Shown here: positions 15,300-24,055 of the stretch, in pieces
How positions within the stretch are numbered: position 1 is the first letter of the stretch
How the letters are laid out: every line of letters begins with the position of its first letter
Source: Verrucomicrobiota bacterium
Lineage (GTDB): Bacteria; Verrucomicrobiota; Kiritimatiellia; SS1-B-03-39; UBA6053
NCBI GenBank assembly: GCA_020831635.1
Contig: JAFIGC010000033.1
Location: forward strand, 1-43,755
Direction of reading: 5' to 3'
DNA: 43,755 nt
Translations under genes and position numbers: made by a program
Notes under the pieces: model-generated
The model's input: only the letters and a program-made list of their open reading frames with translations
Database searches by the model: none
Told to the model about the DNA's origin: nothing

Positions 15300-16225
15300 A
15301 CTTGTTGGATCAAATTTCCACGTTGGTGGCCGAAGACCGTTTGGCCCATGGGTATGTCGTTCGCGGAGATCCGATGGGCGAGGGGAAGGCCTTTGCGGTG
15401 GAGGTGATGGTGCGGTTGTTCGAGGGGACCGCGAAAGGCGATCCCGCGAAGCTTCGCCATCGAATCGAAACCCGGGTTCACCCTGATGTTCTCTGGGTGG
15501 AACCGGCCAGCAAGCTCCGTCAAATCGTGGTCAAAGACGTGGAAGGGGCGCTCAAACGCGTTCACGAGAAAAGCTTTGAAGGGGGCTGGAAGGCGGTGGT
15601 GTTTTTGGGCGCGGAACGCATGAATGCCAGCGTGGGCAACAAATTGTTGAAGAGTCTGGAAGAACCGCCGCCGAAAACCTTGATCCTTTTGGTCAGCGGG
15701 GTGCCCGAACAACTGTTGACGACCCTGCGTTCGCGTTGCCAATTGCTGATTGCCCCCTCCGAGAGCGGTCCGCCGCCGGAGTGGGAGGCGGATTTGTTGG
15801 ATCTGTTGCGCATGGGCCCGCCCCGCAACTTGTTGGAGCGACTGCAAAGGGCGGCCCGTTTCCGCGATTTCCTGCAATTCGCCACCGCGAACCTGGAGGA
15901 GGAAACCGAGGATGAAGAGGGGGAAGGCGAGAGCGAGGAGGTCGACGAGGCCGTGGCCAATGCCCGGGAAGCGGCTGCGAAGAAGGTTTTGTACCGGAAA
16001 GTGATGGAGGCGGTGGAGGCTTGGTATCGGGATGTGTTGGTGCTCAAAACCGCCGGAGAACAAGCGCCGCTGCGTTATCCGTCCGCACGCGACGATCTAC
16101 GCCAACAGAGCGAAAACTTGCAGATTCCCCATTTGCTGAAACTGCTGGACAACTGCCGCGACATCGCGGCCCGGTTCGACACCAACGTGCCCGTGCACGT
16201 GGTGTTGGACAGCGCGGTGATTTAA
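15296..16225 (+). CDS. holB: DNA polymerase III delta' subunit
   Basis: The 309-residue protein is the delta' subunit of the clamp loader. The family signs are NKLLKSLEEPPPKTLILLVSG (about 115-135) and the SRC motif (146-148). Delta' normally lacks a functional P-loop, and here the N-terminal region reads GDPMGEGKAFAVEV in its place. A run of Glu/Asp at about 201-219 (EEETEDEEGEGESEE...) interrupts the C-terminal region and is unusual for the family. The start overlaps tmk (ATGA), with GGAGG just upstream. The 3' end overlaps the convergent ABC transporter by four bases. Confidence 0.88.
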   Translation: MNLLDQISTLVAEDRLAHGYVVRGDPMGEGKAFAVEVMVRLFEGTAKGDPAKLRHRIETRVHPDVLWVEPASKLRQIVVKDVEGALKRVHEKSFEGGWKAVVFLGAERMNASVGNKLLKSLEEPPPKTLILLVSGVPEQLLTTLRSRCQLLIAPSESGPPPEWEADLLDLLRMGPPRNLLERLQRAARFRDFLQFATANLEEETEDEEGEGESEEVDEAVANAREAAAKKVLYRKVMEAVEAWYRDVLVLKTAGEQAPLRYPSARDDLRQQSENLQIPHLLKLLDNCRDIAARFDTNVPVHVVLDSAVI

Positions 16226-17988
16226 CCTTGCAGATCTTTCATCCGGCGGAAGGCGCTGCCTTCGCGGTTGGCCAGTTCGTCATATTTGCCCGATTCCACG
16301 ATGCGACCGTTTTCCATGACCACCACGCGGTCGGCATTGCGGATGGTGGAGAGGCGGTGAGCGACGATCAGGGTGGTGCGGTTTTTGACCAGCCGCTCGA
16401 TGGCTTCCTGCACCAGTTTTTCGCTCATCACGTCGAGGGCCGAAGTGGGTTCGTCGAGAATGATCACCCGCGGATCCCGAACCAGGGCCCGGGCGATGGC
16501 CAGACGTTGCCGCTGTCCCCCGGAGAGTCGGGCGCCACTTTCGCCGATCCGCGTGTCCAATCCGGCCGGGAGACGGTCCACGAATTCCCGCACGTTCGCG
16601 GCGTCGAGGATTTCCTGGAACCGCGACTCGTCGATCTCCTCGACGCCAAAGAGAATATTGTCCCGAATGGAGCCCTCGAAAAGAACGCTTTCCTGGGGAA
16701 CGACCGAGATGAAGCGCCGCCAACTGCGCATGTCGATTTCCTCCATGTCCTTGCCATCCAAAAAGATCTTGCCGGAGGAGGGGCGGCGGAAGCCAATGGT
16801 CAGGCGGAGCAGGGTGGATTTCCCGCCACCGCTGGGGCCCACCACGGCCACGCATTCCCCGGGGGGGATGTGGAAGTTCACCCCGGTGACCGCCGGGGCC
16901 TCGCCTTCGTGGTAGATGTATTCCACATCCCGATAATCAATTTCCCCTTGGACCCCGCCGACTTCCGCTTTCCCTTGGTTTTTCTCCAAATCCGGACATT
17001 CCAAAACTTCGCCAATGGAGCGAATGGATTCAAATCCCTTGGCCATTTGCGGGTACATGTTCAGGATCATGTTGAAATTCATCAGGATATAGTTGAACAA
17101 GGCCTGAAACAGGACGACGTCCCCCACGCTGATGACGCCACGCCGGCTGAACATAACCCCCACCAACAGCATGCCGAGGTTGGCAAACTGGAAAATCGCC
17201 CAACTGGAGGATTGAAACAGGGCGTTGACTTTGTCTAGACGCCGTCCCGTTTCCTGCACCAAATGGATGCGTTGCTCCACCCGGTCGGTGGCCCGGTCCT
17301 CGATTCCGTGGGCGCGGCTGACCGGAATCATGTCGATCATTTGACTGACTTCCGAGTTCATGACTTCCAAATTTTGCCGGAAATCGCGGTTTTCCTTGCG
17401 GATTCTGTTTTTAAACACCCGGGTGATCAGCAGCACCACTGGAACCATCAACACATAGACCAGCAAAATCAAGGGTTGCTTCACCAAGGTGATGGCAATC
17501 ATGGCCACCAGCGTGGCTGCGGTCATAATGCCGTTTTCCCCGATTTGGTTGGTGACGGTTTGCACCTGTTCCACGTCCCGAAGCACCTTGGCCTGCAGGC
17601 GTCCTGATTCGTTTTCATCGTGGTAGGGGATGGACAATTGTTGCAGGCGGGTTACCAACGCCTGCCGCAAACGGCTTTCAAGCCTTCGGGTCAACCGGCT
17701 GAGTTGGCTGATATAATACGTGTGAAACGGGACATTCCCGAGCAACAGCACGAATTGAATCGACAGGCCCCAGAGCACATAATTGGTACTGATTCCCGGT
17801 TCCCGGTTGAGCCAATCGATCATCATGCCCGTGACCAAGGGGACGCCCCAGGCCGGGGACTGTTTCACCGCGAAGACCGCGAGCATCCAAAGGGTTCTGG
17901 GCACCGAACAGTCGGTCCATCGCCACAAGGTACGGAGCGGGCTGCTGCTTTGGTAAGACCATTCGAGGGGGTGAAAGGAACGTTTCAT
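16222..17988 (-). CDS. ABC exporter, fused permease and ATPase
   Basis: The 588-residue half-transporter resembles MsbA/LmrA-type exporters. Up to six membrane segments occupy residues about 30-310. The ATPase domain follows, with Walker A GPSGGGKST (384-392), signature LSGGQRQR (488-495), Walker B VIILDEP ending at E513, and H-loop H544 in AHRLST. It should work as a homodimer in the inner membrane. The substrate (lipid, drug or peptide) cannot be told. No partner gene is adjacent, and it converges on holB with a four-base overlap. Confidence 0.88.
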   Translation of the reverse strand: MKRSFHPLEWSYQSSSPLRTLWRWTDCSVPRTLWMLAVFAVKQSPAWGVPLVTGMMIDWLNREPGISTNYVLWGLSIQFVLLLGNVPFHTYYISQLSRLTRRLESRLRQALVTRLQQLSIPYHDENESGRLQAKVLRDVEQVQTVTNQIGENGIMTAATLVAMIAITLVKQPLILLVYVLMVPVVLLITRVFKNRIRKENRDFRQNLEVMNSEVSQMIDMIPVSRAHGIEDRATDRVEQRIHLVQETGRRLDKVNALFQSSSWAIFQFANLGMLLVGVMFSRRGVISVGDVVLFQALFNYILMNFNMILNMYPQMAKGFESIRSIGEVLECPDLEKNQGKAEVGGVQGEIDYRDVEYIYHEGEAPAVTGVNFHIPPGECVAVVGPSGGGKSTLLRLTIGFRRPSSGKIFLDGKDMEEIDMRSWRRFISVVPQESVLFEGSIRDNILFGVEEIDESRFQEILDAANVREFVDRLPAGLDTRIGESGARLSGGQRQRLAIARALVRDPRVIILDEPTSALDVMSEKLVQEAIERLVKNRTTLIVAHRLSTIRNADRVVVMENGRIVESGKYDELANREGSAFRRMKDLQG

Positions 17989-18420
17989 GCCATGTGAGTT
18001 TGATAAAGGGGGGGGTATTGCATGTGTTCATATCGAATTTTCATGTGAAGCGCGACACTTGAAATCAGAAAAGCTCCATGGGAGGGGCTGAATGACAGGG
18101 GACGGAATGATGATGGTTTAGGTTTGGACAGAATGATGAGATGACGGAATGATGAGATGACAGAATGATGGGTTTGGAATGATGCGAGGATGAATCGTCA
18201 CTCGACACTCGAAATTCGACACTCCCAATGACAAAGTGATGTAGGGGGCGCTACCAACAACCCTCAACCAACAACCAGCAACCAGCAACCAACCCAGACC
18301 TCTTTCCTGAAAAAAGGGAAATCTATGATTGACACTTGGCGGTGTTGTGACTATTTTCCGCGTCCCTTGACCTCCATGCCCTTTTGGCGTGGGAAACGAA
18401 TTTGAAGGACTTATTTTTTC
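17989..18420. repeat. Intergenic region with low-complexity repeats and rplM promoter
   Basis: Between the divergent ABC exporter and rplM lie several low-complexity blocks: a 16-base unit GAATGATGAGATGACR at 18131-18162 with further partial copies, a CACTCGA/TCGACACTC block near 18195-18220, and CCAACAACC/AACCAGC repeats near 18255-18295. None codes for a recognisable protein. The rplM promoter lies at 18329-18357. Confidence 0.6.
18329..18357 (+). promoter_or_regulatory. Sigma-70 promoter of rplM-rpsI
   Basis: A consensus -35 TTGACA (18329-18334) is followed after exactly 17 bases by TATTTT (18352-18357). It lies about 63 bases before the rplM start. It is one of the best promoter matches in the window. 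Confidence 0.7.
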
Positions 18421-18849
18421 ATGAAAACAACTTTTCTCAAAGAATCTGAGATTGATCGTAACTGGCACGTCGTGGATGCCGCCGGGAAGCCCTTGGGCCG
18501 TTTGGCCGCCGAAGTGGCGACCGTATTGCGTGGCAAACACAAGCCCACCTTTGCGCCGCATGTCGACAACGGCGATTTTGTCATCGTTTTGAACGCCGAA
18601 AAGGTTCACCTCTCCGGCAACAAAGAAGAGCAGAAGATTTACAAACATTATACCGGTTACACCAACGGACTGAAGGAGCACACCGCCGCATTCATTCGCG
18701 AGCGCAAGCCCGAACGGATGATCCGCCAAGCGGTTTGGGGGATGATTCCCCGCACGCGTCAGGGCCGTCAAGTGATTCGTCGCCTCAAGGTGTATGCCGG
18801 ATCCGAACACCAACACCAGGCTCAACAGCCGCAAGCGCTTGAAATTTAA
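18421..18849 (+). CDS. rplM: 50S ribosomal protein L13
   Basis: The 142-residue protein is L13, an early-assembling large-subunit protein. The family pattern is clear: RNWHVVDAAGKPLGRLAAEVATVLRGKHKP at the N-terminus, then YKHYTGYTNGLKE and GMIPRTRQGRQVIRRLKVYAG. GAAGGA lies about 12 bases upstream of the ATG. It forms the standard operon with rpsI, 17 bases downstream. Confidence 0.98.
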   Translation: MKTTFLKESEIDRNWHVVDAAGKPLGRLAAEVATVLRGKHKPTFAPHVDNGDFVIVLNAEKVHLSGNKEEQKIYKHYTGYTNGLKEHTAAFIRERKPERMIRQAVWGMIPRTRQGRQVIRRLKVYAGSEHQHQAQQPQALEI

Positions 18850-18866
18850 GAAGGAATCCACATCAT

Positions 18867-19268
18867 ATGGCCACTGCCGCACTCCCTGAATTCACTGCCA
18901 CCGGACGTCGCAAGACTTCCGTCGCCCGCGTACGCCTGACGGAAGGCGTCGGAAAAATCTTCGTGAACGGAAAAGAATTTTCCGTCTATTTTCCCGATGA
19001 CTCGCTTCGCGCCTACATCGAGCAACCCCTGAACCTGCTCAACGCCAAAGACAGCTTTGACGTGCAGGCCCGCCTCGATGGCGGTGGTCTCGCCGGACAG
19101 GCCGGCGCTTTGCGCCACGGGATTTCCCGTGCTTTGGTTGAGGCGAATGCCGAACACCGCGAAATTCTCAAAAGCAATGGCTGTTTGACCCGTGACGACC
19201 GGATGAAAGAACGCAAAAAGCCCGGTCAGCCCGGTGCCCGCAAGCGCTTCCAGTTCTCCAAGCGTTAA
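18867..19268 (+). CDS. rpsI: 30S ribosomal protein S9
   Basis: The 133-residue protein is S9, a small-subunit protein whose C-terminal tail reaches the P site. It has TGRRKTSVARVRL near the start, GGGLAGQAGALRHGISRAL in the middle, and the ARKRFQFSKR tail. It follows rplM and ends before a strong intrinsic terminator. Confidence 0.98.
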   Translation: MATAALPEFTATGRRKTSVARVRLTEGVGKIFVNGKEFSVYFPDDSLRAYIEQPLNLLNAKDSFDVQARLDGGGLAGQAGALRHGISRALVEANAEHREILKSNGCLTRDDRMKERKKPGQPGARKRFQFSKR

Positions 19269-19327
19269 ACCCGCCAACTCTCCTTGTCCATTGCGTCCCC
19301 TCGGCGGACTCGATGGAAAAATTCTTC

Positions 19328-19362
19328 AAACTCCGGGTGTTCGCGCCCGGAGTTTTTCTTTT
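19328..19362 (+). terminator. Intrinsic terminator after rpsI
   Basis: AAACTCCGGG (19328-19337) pairs perfectly with CCCGGAGTTT (19346-19355) around an 8-base loop, followed by TTTTTCTTTT. It ends the rplM-rpsI transcript and separates it from the next gene. Confidence 0.92.
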
Positions 19363-19394
19363 CACGCTTCAACCAAACCGCAAAGATCGCGCAT

Positions 19395-20615
19395 ATGAAA
19401 CTCAATGCCTTCTCGCCTCTCCGTCCCCCCGCCGAACTCGTCTCCACGGTCGCGTCTCCGCCATACGATGTGATTGATTCCGACGAAGCCCGTCGCATGG
19501 CCGCCGGAAACCCGAAATCATTCCTCCACATCATCAAACCGGAGATCGATTTGCCGGATACGATGGATGCGTATGATGACCGGGTCTATGCCAAGGCGGC
19601 GGAAAACTTCGAGCACTTCCAACAAAACGGCTGGTTGCGGCGCGAAAGCGAAGCCGGGATTTATCTGTATCGCCAGTCTTTTCGCGAACACAGTCAGACC
19701 GGGGTCGTGGCCGTTTGCCATACCGAGGATTATGAGCGGGACGTGATCAAAAAACACGAAAAGACGCTTCGGAAAAAAGAAGACGACCGGACCCGACACG
19801 TGGCCACGCTGAAAGCGAACGCGGGACCGGTGTTCCTGATGGTACGCGCCCAGGCGGAGCTGAAGGCATTGATGGCGAAAGAACAGGAAGCCGAACCCGA
19901 TGTCGATTTCCACAGTCCCGACCAGGTGCGGCATACGGTTTGGAAGGTCGTGGATGTTTCGGGGATGCTACGGTTTTTTCATGAATTGCCGAATGCGTAT
20001 GTGGCCGATGGACACCATCGTTCCGCCAGCGCGGCCCGTTGTGCCAAGGAATTTGCGGACGCCAATCCCCGCCACACGGGCGAGGAAAATTACAACTGGT
20101 TTTTATCCGTCCTCTTTCCGGCGGATGAATTGCAAGTCTTGCCCTACAACCGATTGGTGAAAGGACTCAACGGAGAAACCCCCGACAGCCTGCTCACGAA
20201 AATCAAAGGCGCCGGATACGGCGTGACCTTGGTGGAAAGTGGCGAAGCGGAGGAAAAAGGGGAGGTCCGCATGTTTATGGATGGCAAATGGTACCAACTC
20301 ATCCAGCGGGCGGAAGCGGACGCCGACCCGGTATCTTCCCTGGATGTCAGCATTCTGCAAAACCGTCTGTTGGGTCCGGTGCTGGGAATCGAAGATCCCC
20401 GGACGGATTCACGCATCCGCTTCAAAGGGGGCTTCGATTGTCTCGATCAAATGACCCAAGCCGTGAACCAAGGCCATGCCGACGTTGCTTTTTCGCTGTA
20501 CCCCACCGGAACGGAAGAGATCATGGCGGTGGCCGACGCCGGGTTGATCATGCCGCCGAAAAGCACTTGGTTTGAGCCCAAGTTGCGCAGCGGTCTGTTT
20601 GTGCACACACTTTAG
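19395..20615 (+). CDS. DUF1015 (SerK-like) protein
   Basis: The 406-residue protein belongs to DUF1015. It opens with LNAFSPLRPPAELV...VASPPYDV, the typical family start, and has RQSF, HEKT and ADGHHRSASA (about 210-220) motifs. Some archaeal members are ADP-dependent serine kinases (SerK), feeding free serine phosphorylation; that activity is not established for this bacterial protein. The ATG at 19395 is chosen because the conserved N-terminus begins there and the open frame upstream runs through the rpsI terminator. It sits 33 bases after that terminator, so it needs its own promoter. Confidence 0.85.
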   Translation: MKLNAFSPLRPPAELVSTVASPPYDVIDSDEARRMAAGNPKSFLHIIKPEIDLPDTMDAYDDRVYAKAAENFEHFQQNGWLRRESEAGIYLYRQSFREHSQTGVVAVCHTEDYERDVIKKHEKTLRKKEDDRTRHVATLKANAGPVFLMVRAQAELKALMAKEQEAEPDVDFHSPDQVRHTVWKVVDVSGMLRFFHELPNAYVADGHHRSASAARCAKEFADANPRHTGEENYNWFLSVLFPADELQVLPYNRLVKGLNGETPDSLLTKIKGAGYGVTLVESGEAEEKGEVRMFMDGKWYQLIQRAEADADPVSSLDVSILQNRLLGPVLGIEDPRTDSRIRFKGGFDCLDQMTQAVNQGHADVAFSLYPTGTEEIMAVADAGLIMPPKSTWFEPKLRSGLFVHTL

Positions 20616-20698
20616 GAGTGCGGAGTGCGGAGTGCGTAGTGACGAGTGATGAGTGACGAATTACGAGTGACGAATGCGGCGTGGGGCGTGGGGAATGA
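20616..20698. repeat. Degenerate GAGTGCGGAGTGACGA repeat
   Basis: Tandem, degenerate 7-9 base units (GAGTGCG, then GAGTGACGA) fill the gap between two convergent genes. The segment GAGTGACGAATTACGAGTGACGA is related to the reverse complement of the block near 18195-18220, so one family flanks rplM-rpsI-DUF1015 in opposite orientations. Confidence 0.6.
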
Positions 20699-21340
20699 TT
20701 AAAAGGCTTTGCGGATGCGTTCCCGGATGGCCATCGCAATGATGCGGTTTCCGTCTTCATCGGGATGCAGACCGTCCGGAAAGCGCTCCGTGGCAGCATC
20801 GCCTCGGAATTCCCTGGCCAAATCCACCAAGCCCACCTTTTCCTCGCGCGCGATATTTGCCAAGGACTCATTCAGACGATCCACGGTTCCCTGAAAAATG
20901 ATTCGTCCCTGGGTCATGGGCATGATGTTGACCAAAATTGGAATGGAATCCCGGGAACGCACTTCATTGATCATCGCCCGGATATCATTTTCGAATGCCC
21001 CCGTATTTCCATTGATGGCGTTATTGGCCCCATACATGATGACCACCACGTCGGGGTTGTGGCGGTTCATCTGTCCCGGCAGGCGTGAACGACCGCCTTG
21101 GGCTCTTTCGGCATCCACCCCGGAATTGATCACCCGCCATTCCGGTTCCATGGCCCGCAAATGTCCGGTCCAAGGCCCGACGCGCGGATAGTGAAAGCCC
21201 CGTGTGTTGCTGTCGCCCATGGCGAGTACGGTGATGGGGCCTTCGGGACCGTCGTCACCACTCCCGCCACATCCGGTGAAGGACATGAGGATCAGCGGAA
21301 CAAGGAAAGGCAAAAGGAAACGGCGAAAAGTGTGTTGCAT
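20699..21340 (-). CDS. GDSL/SGNH-type lipoprotein hydrolase
   Basis: The 213-residue protein is a predicted lipoprotein: a hydrophobic signal (LLPFLVPLILM) and lipobox FTGC with C24. The mature part has the SGNH blocks: GDSN (42-45), VVVIMYGANNAI with the conserved N and a C-terminal DGLHPDEDG giving the Asp-His pair. These hydrolases cleave esters of polysaccharides or lipids; the substrate is unknown. The ATG at 21340 is preceded by AGGAG at 8 bases, which favours it over an upstream in-frame ATG at 21388. Confidence 0.8.
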   Translation of the reverse strand: MQHTFRRFLLPFLVPLILMSFTGCGGSGDDGPEGPITVLAMGDSNTRGFHYPRVGPWTGHLRAMEPEWRVINSGVDAERAQGGRSRLPGQMNRHNPDVVVIMYGANNAINGNTGAFENDIRAMINEVRSRDSIPILVNIMPMTQGRIIFQGTVDRLNESLANIAREEKVGLVDLAREFRGDAATERFPDGLHPDEDGNRIIAMAIRERIRKAF

Positions 21341-21469
21341 TGGGTTTCTCCTAGAATAAAAATAAGCTTCCATATGTGCTGAACGCAATAATTCAACAAC
21401 ATTTGTACAAAAGGAGAAAATTGTGTAGGGTCATGAGCGGTGTACGAACTCGGACGTCACAGAAGCGTT

Positions 21470-22789
21470 TTAACAACTCCGAATCAGGTTCAGGGCCTTG
21501 TCCCGCTGTGTTTCCATTTCCGCTTGTGTGGGGGCTTCCAGATTGAGGCGGCAAAGCGGTTCGGTATTGGACATGCGCACGTTGAACCACCAGTCGGGAT
21601 ACTCGACGCTGAGTCCGTCCAATTCGAAATAATGGGCGTCGGCATATTCTTGTCGGATTTTTTCAAACACGGCCTCGGGATGGGCCACTTTCGAGTTGAT
21701 CTCGCCGCTGGCCACGTATTTTCGGATGGGTTTGACGAGTTCGCTCAGGGTTTTGTCGCTTTTGCCCACCAGATTGGCGATGTAGAGGACGGCCAGTCCC
21801 GAGCTTTCGGTAAAGAAATTCTCCCGGAAATAATAGTGTCCGGAAAGCTCTCCCGCAAACACGGCGTTGGCTTCGCGCATTTGCTGCTTGATGAAGGCAT
21901 GTCCGACCCGGCACATGCGGGCTTCGCCGCCGTTTTCCTCGATCAGTTCCTTGACCGCCTTGCTGGAGCGCAGATCGTAAAAAACCACTCCTTTTTCTTT
22001 TTCCAATAGCGCCCGGGCAATCAGGGCGGTGATCATGTCCATGCTGATGACTTCCCCGTGTTCATCCACGAACCCCACTCGGTCGGCGTCGCCATCGAAG
22101 GCGATGCCGAAATCATAGTCCCCCTCCCGAACGAATTTCGTCAGGCTCCCGTAGGTTTCCGGGTCCAGGGGATTGGCCTCGTGGTTGGGAAAGCTGCCGT
22201 CATATTCGTCAAAGAGGGGGTCGATTTCCACCAGGCCTTTGAGGACTTCACCTTCGGCGATGCCCATGGCGTTCGCGTAGTCCACGGCGATTTTCAGGGG
22301 ACGTTTGATGTCCGCGAATTTACGGATGTGGGCCAGATATTCCGGGCGGATATCATATTCGGTGCGAATGCCGGGAGAATTCGGCAGCGGGGCGAATTTT
22401 TCTTCGAGAACGATCTTTTCCAGTTCCTGGATCCCGGTGGCGCCGCTGATGGGCACGGCGTTGGCCCGACACAGTTTGAAGCCGTTGTATTCGCCGGGAT
22501 TGTGGCTGGCGGTGATGATGATGGAGGCGTCCGCTTCCAAATGTCCGTTCGCGAAGTAACACATGGGGGTGCTGACCATGCCGATGTCCACGACATTCAC
22601 CCCTTGGAGGGTGAGTCCTTCCGTCAGGGCCCGGGCGAGGGCGGGGGAGTGGGGCCGCATGTCCCGTCCAATGACCACCGTGGTGGGGGAAAGCAGGGTG
22701 GCAAATCCGCGGCCAATGCCCCGGGCCAGATTCTCGTCCAGTTCCGTACCCACGATCCCGCGGATGTCATACGCTTTGAAAATACTCAT
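21470..22789 (-). CDS. Phosphomannomutase/phosphoglucomutase
   Basis: The 439-residue enzyme is an alpha-D-phosphohexomutase of the ManB/AlgC type, converting hexose 6-phosphate to 1-phosphate for nucleotide-sugar synthesis. The phosphoserine loop is TASHNPG (93-99, S95), the Mg2+ loop DGDADR (232-237), the sugar-binding GELSGHYYF and the phosphate-binding RMSNTEP near the C-terminus. GGAAGGAAGAG lies before the ATG. Its promoter overlaps the divergent region shared with prfB. Mannose or glucose specificity cannot be read from the sequence, so no gene symbol is given. Confidence 0.9.
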   Translation of the reverse strand: MSIFKAYDIRGIVGTELDENLARGIGRGFATLLSPTTVVIGRDMRPHSPALARALTEGLTLQGVNVVDIGMVSTPMCYFANGHLEADASIIITASHNPGEYNGFKLCRANAVPISGATGIQELEKIVLEEKFAPLPNSPGIRTEYDIRPEYLAHIRKFADIKRPLKIAVDYANAMGIAEGEVLKGLVEIDPLFDEYDGSFPNHEANPLDPETYGSLTKFVREGDYDFGIAFDGDADRVGFVDEHGEVISMDMITALIARALLEKEKGVVFYDLRSSKAVKELIEENGGEARMCRVGHAFIKQQMREANAVFAGELSGHYYFRENFFTESSGLAVLYIANLVGKSDKTLSELVKPIRKYVASGEINSKVAHPEAVFEKIRQEYADAHYFELDGLSVEYPDWWFNVRMSNTEPLCRLNLEAPTQAEMETQRDKALNLIRSC

Positions 22790-22841
22790 TTCTCTTCCTT
22801 CCGTTTCTCATTTCATGTTTATTTTTGCAAAATACTCCCTT

Positions 22842-22869
22842 ATTTTGCTTCGATATGGACGAATGTCAA
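22842..22869 (-). promoter_or_regulatory. Candidate promoter of the phosphohexomutase gene
   Basis: On the minus strand, TTGACA (complement of 22864-22869) and CAAAAT (complement of 22842-22847) are separated by 16 bases. The -35 is perfect and the -10 matches at four of six. Confidence 0.45.
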
Positions 22870-22885
22870 GGTTTGCAATGTCCGC

Positions 22886-22914
22886 TTGCAATCTCCGTGG
22901 AAATCGGCTATCTC
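22886..22914 (+). promoter_or_regulatory. Candidate promoter of prfB
   Basis: TTGCAA (22886-22891) and TATCTC (22909-22914) are 17 bases apart, about 25 bases before the prfB start. It lies back to back with the phosphohexomutase promoter. Confidence 0.4.
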
Positions 22915-22938
22915 TGCGCGCCTTCACAGGAGCCTATT

Positions 22939-24055
22939 ATGCAAGAAAACGTTGAAATACAATTGAAAGAGTGGCGGGACAAGTTGGAAGAGATGCGGGG
23001 GTATCTTTGACGTCGCCTCACGGAAAACCCAACTGAAAGCCCTCGAGGAAAAATCCGCTTCGCCCAATTTTTGGGACGACCAGAACGCGGCCCGGCAGGT
23101 GATTGCCGAATCCAATGCCCTCAAGTCGGTCACGGATCCGTTTGACCGCTTGGAGTCCTTGCTGGACGACTGCTCGGTGATGACGGAACTGCTGGGCATG
23201 GAGGAGGACGAAGAGCAAATCCGCCAAGGCGAGAAAGAGCTTTCCACCAACATGAAGCAGATGGAGAAGCTTTTCAACGAGATGGAACTGAAATCCCTGC
23301 TCGGCGAAAAGTTTGACGCCAACAACGCGTATCTTTCCATCAATGCGGGCGCGGGAGGCACCGAATCCTGCGATTGGGCCTCCATGCTCTACCGCATGTA
23401 CCAGCGTTTTTGCGAACGCAACGGGTTCACCTTCTCGATTCTCGACTTGCAGGACGGAGAAGAGGCGGGGATCAAAAGCGTGACCGCCCACGTGGAAGGT
23501 CCCTATGCCTATGGCATGTTGAAAGCGGAGCGGGGCGTGCATCGTCTGGTGCGTATTTCCCCCTTTGATTCCGCCAGCCGTCGGCACACCTCCTTCACGG
23601 CCGTGGATGTGGTCGCGGAAATCGATGACACCGTGGAAGTGGAAATTCTTGACGCGGATTTGCGGGTGGACACCTATCGGGCCAGCGGCTCCGGCGGACA
23701 GCATGTGAACACCACTGACTCGGCGGTGCGCGTGACCCACGCCCCCACCGGGATCGTGGTGCAATGTCAATCCGAACGCAGCCAACATTCCAACCGCGAC
23801 AAGGTCATGAAAATTCTGGCCGCGAAGATCTACGAATGGGAAATGGACCAAAAGCGCAAGGAAATTGAAAAATTCTATGACCCCAAAGGCGCCATCGCCT
23901 GGGGCAGTCAGATTCGTTCCTACGTTCTGCAACCCTACACCATGGTGAAAGACCATCGCACCAATGCGGAAATCGGCAATGCCCAAGGGGTGTTGGACGG
24001 GGAGATCCTGCCCTTCATCGAAGCCTATCTGAAAGACAAGCGAAAGAAAGCGTGA
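22939..24055 (+). CDS. prfB: Peptide chain release factor 2, programmed +1 frameshift
   Basis: RF2 ends translation at UAA and UGA. The 371-residue product is read from two frames: codons 1-23 (ATG at 22939, CAGGAG upstream) end in CTT followed by an in-frame TGA at 23008-23010, and the ribosome slips +1 so that GAC at 23009 becomes residue 24. The signal CGGGGGTATCTTTGAC is nearly identical to the E. coli site, including its internal Shine-Dalgarno-like run before CTT TGA. The SPF codon-reading motif is at 207-209 and GGQ at 252-254. Low RF2 favours slippage, so the gene is autoregulated. Its stop codon TGA overlaps the trpC start. Confidence 0.96.
22998..23011 (+). promoter_or_regulatory. 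prfB programmed +1 frameshift site
   Basis: CGG GGG TAT CTT TGA C: the slippery CTT, the UGA stop and the following C, preceded by a G-rich run that acts as an internal ribosome-positioning site in E. coli. Confidence 0.95.

Noticed and set aside
18118-18882. 254-codon minus-strand open frame over rplM
   Set aside because: It is a shadow of rplM and of low-complexity repeats, with no family pattern.
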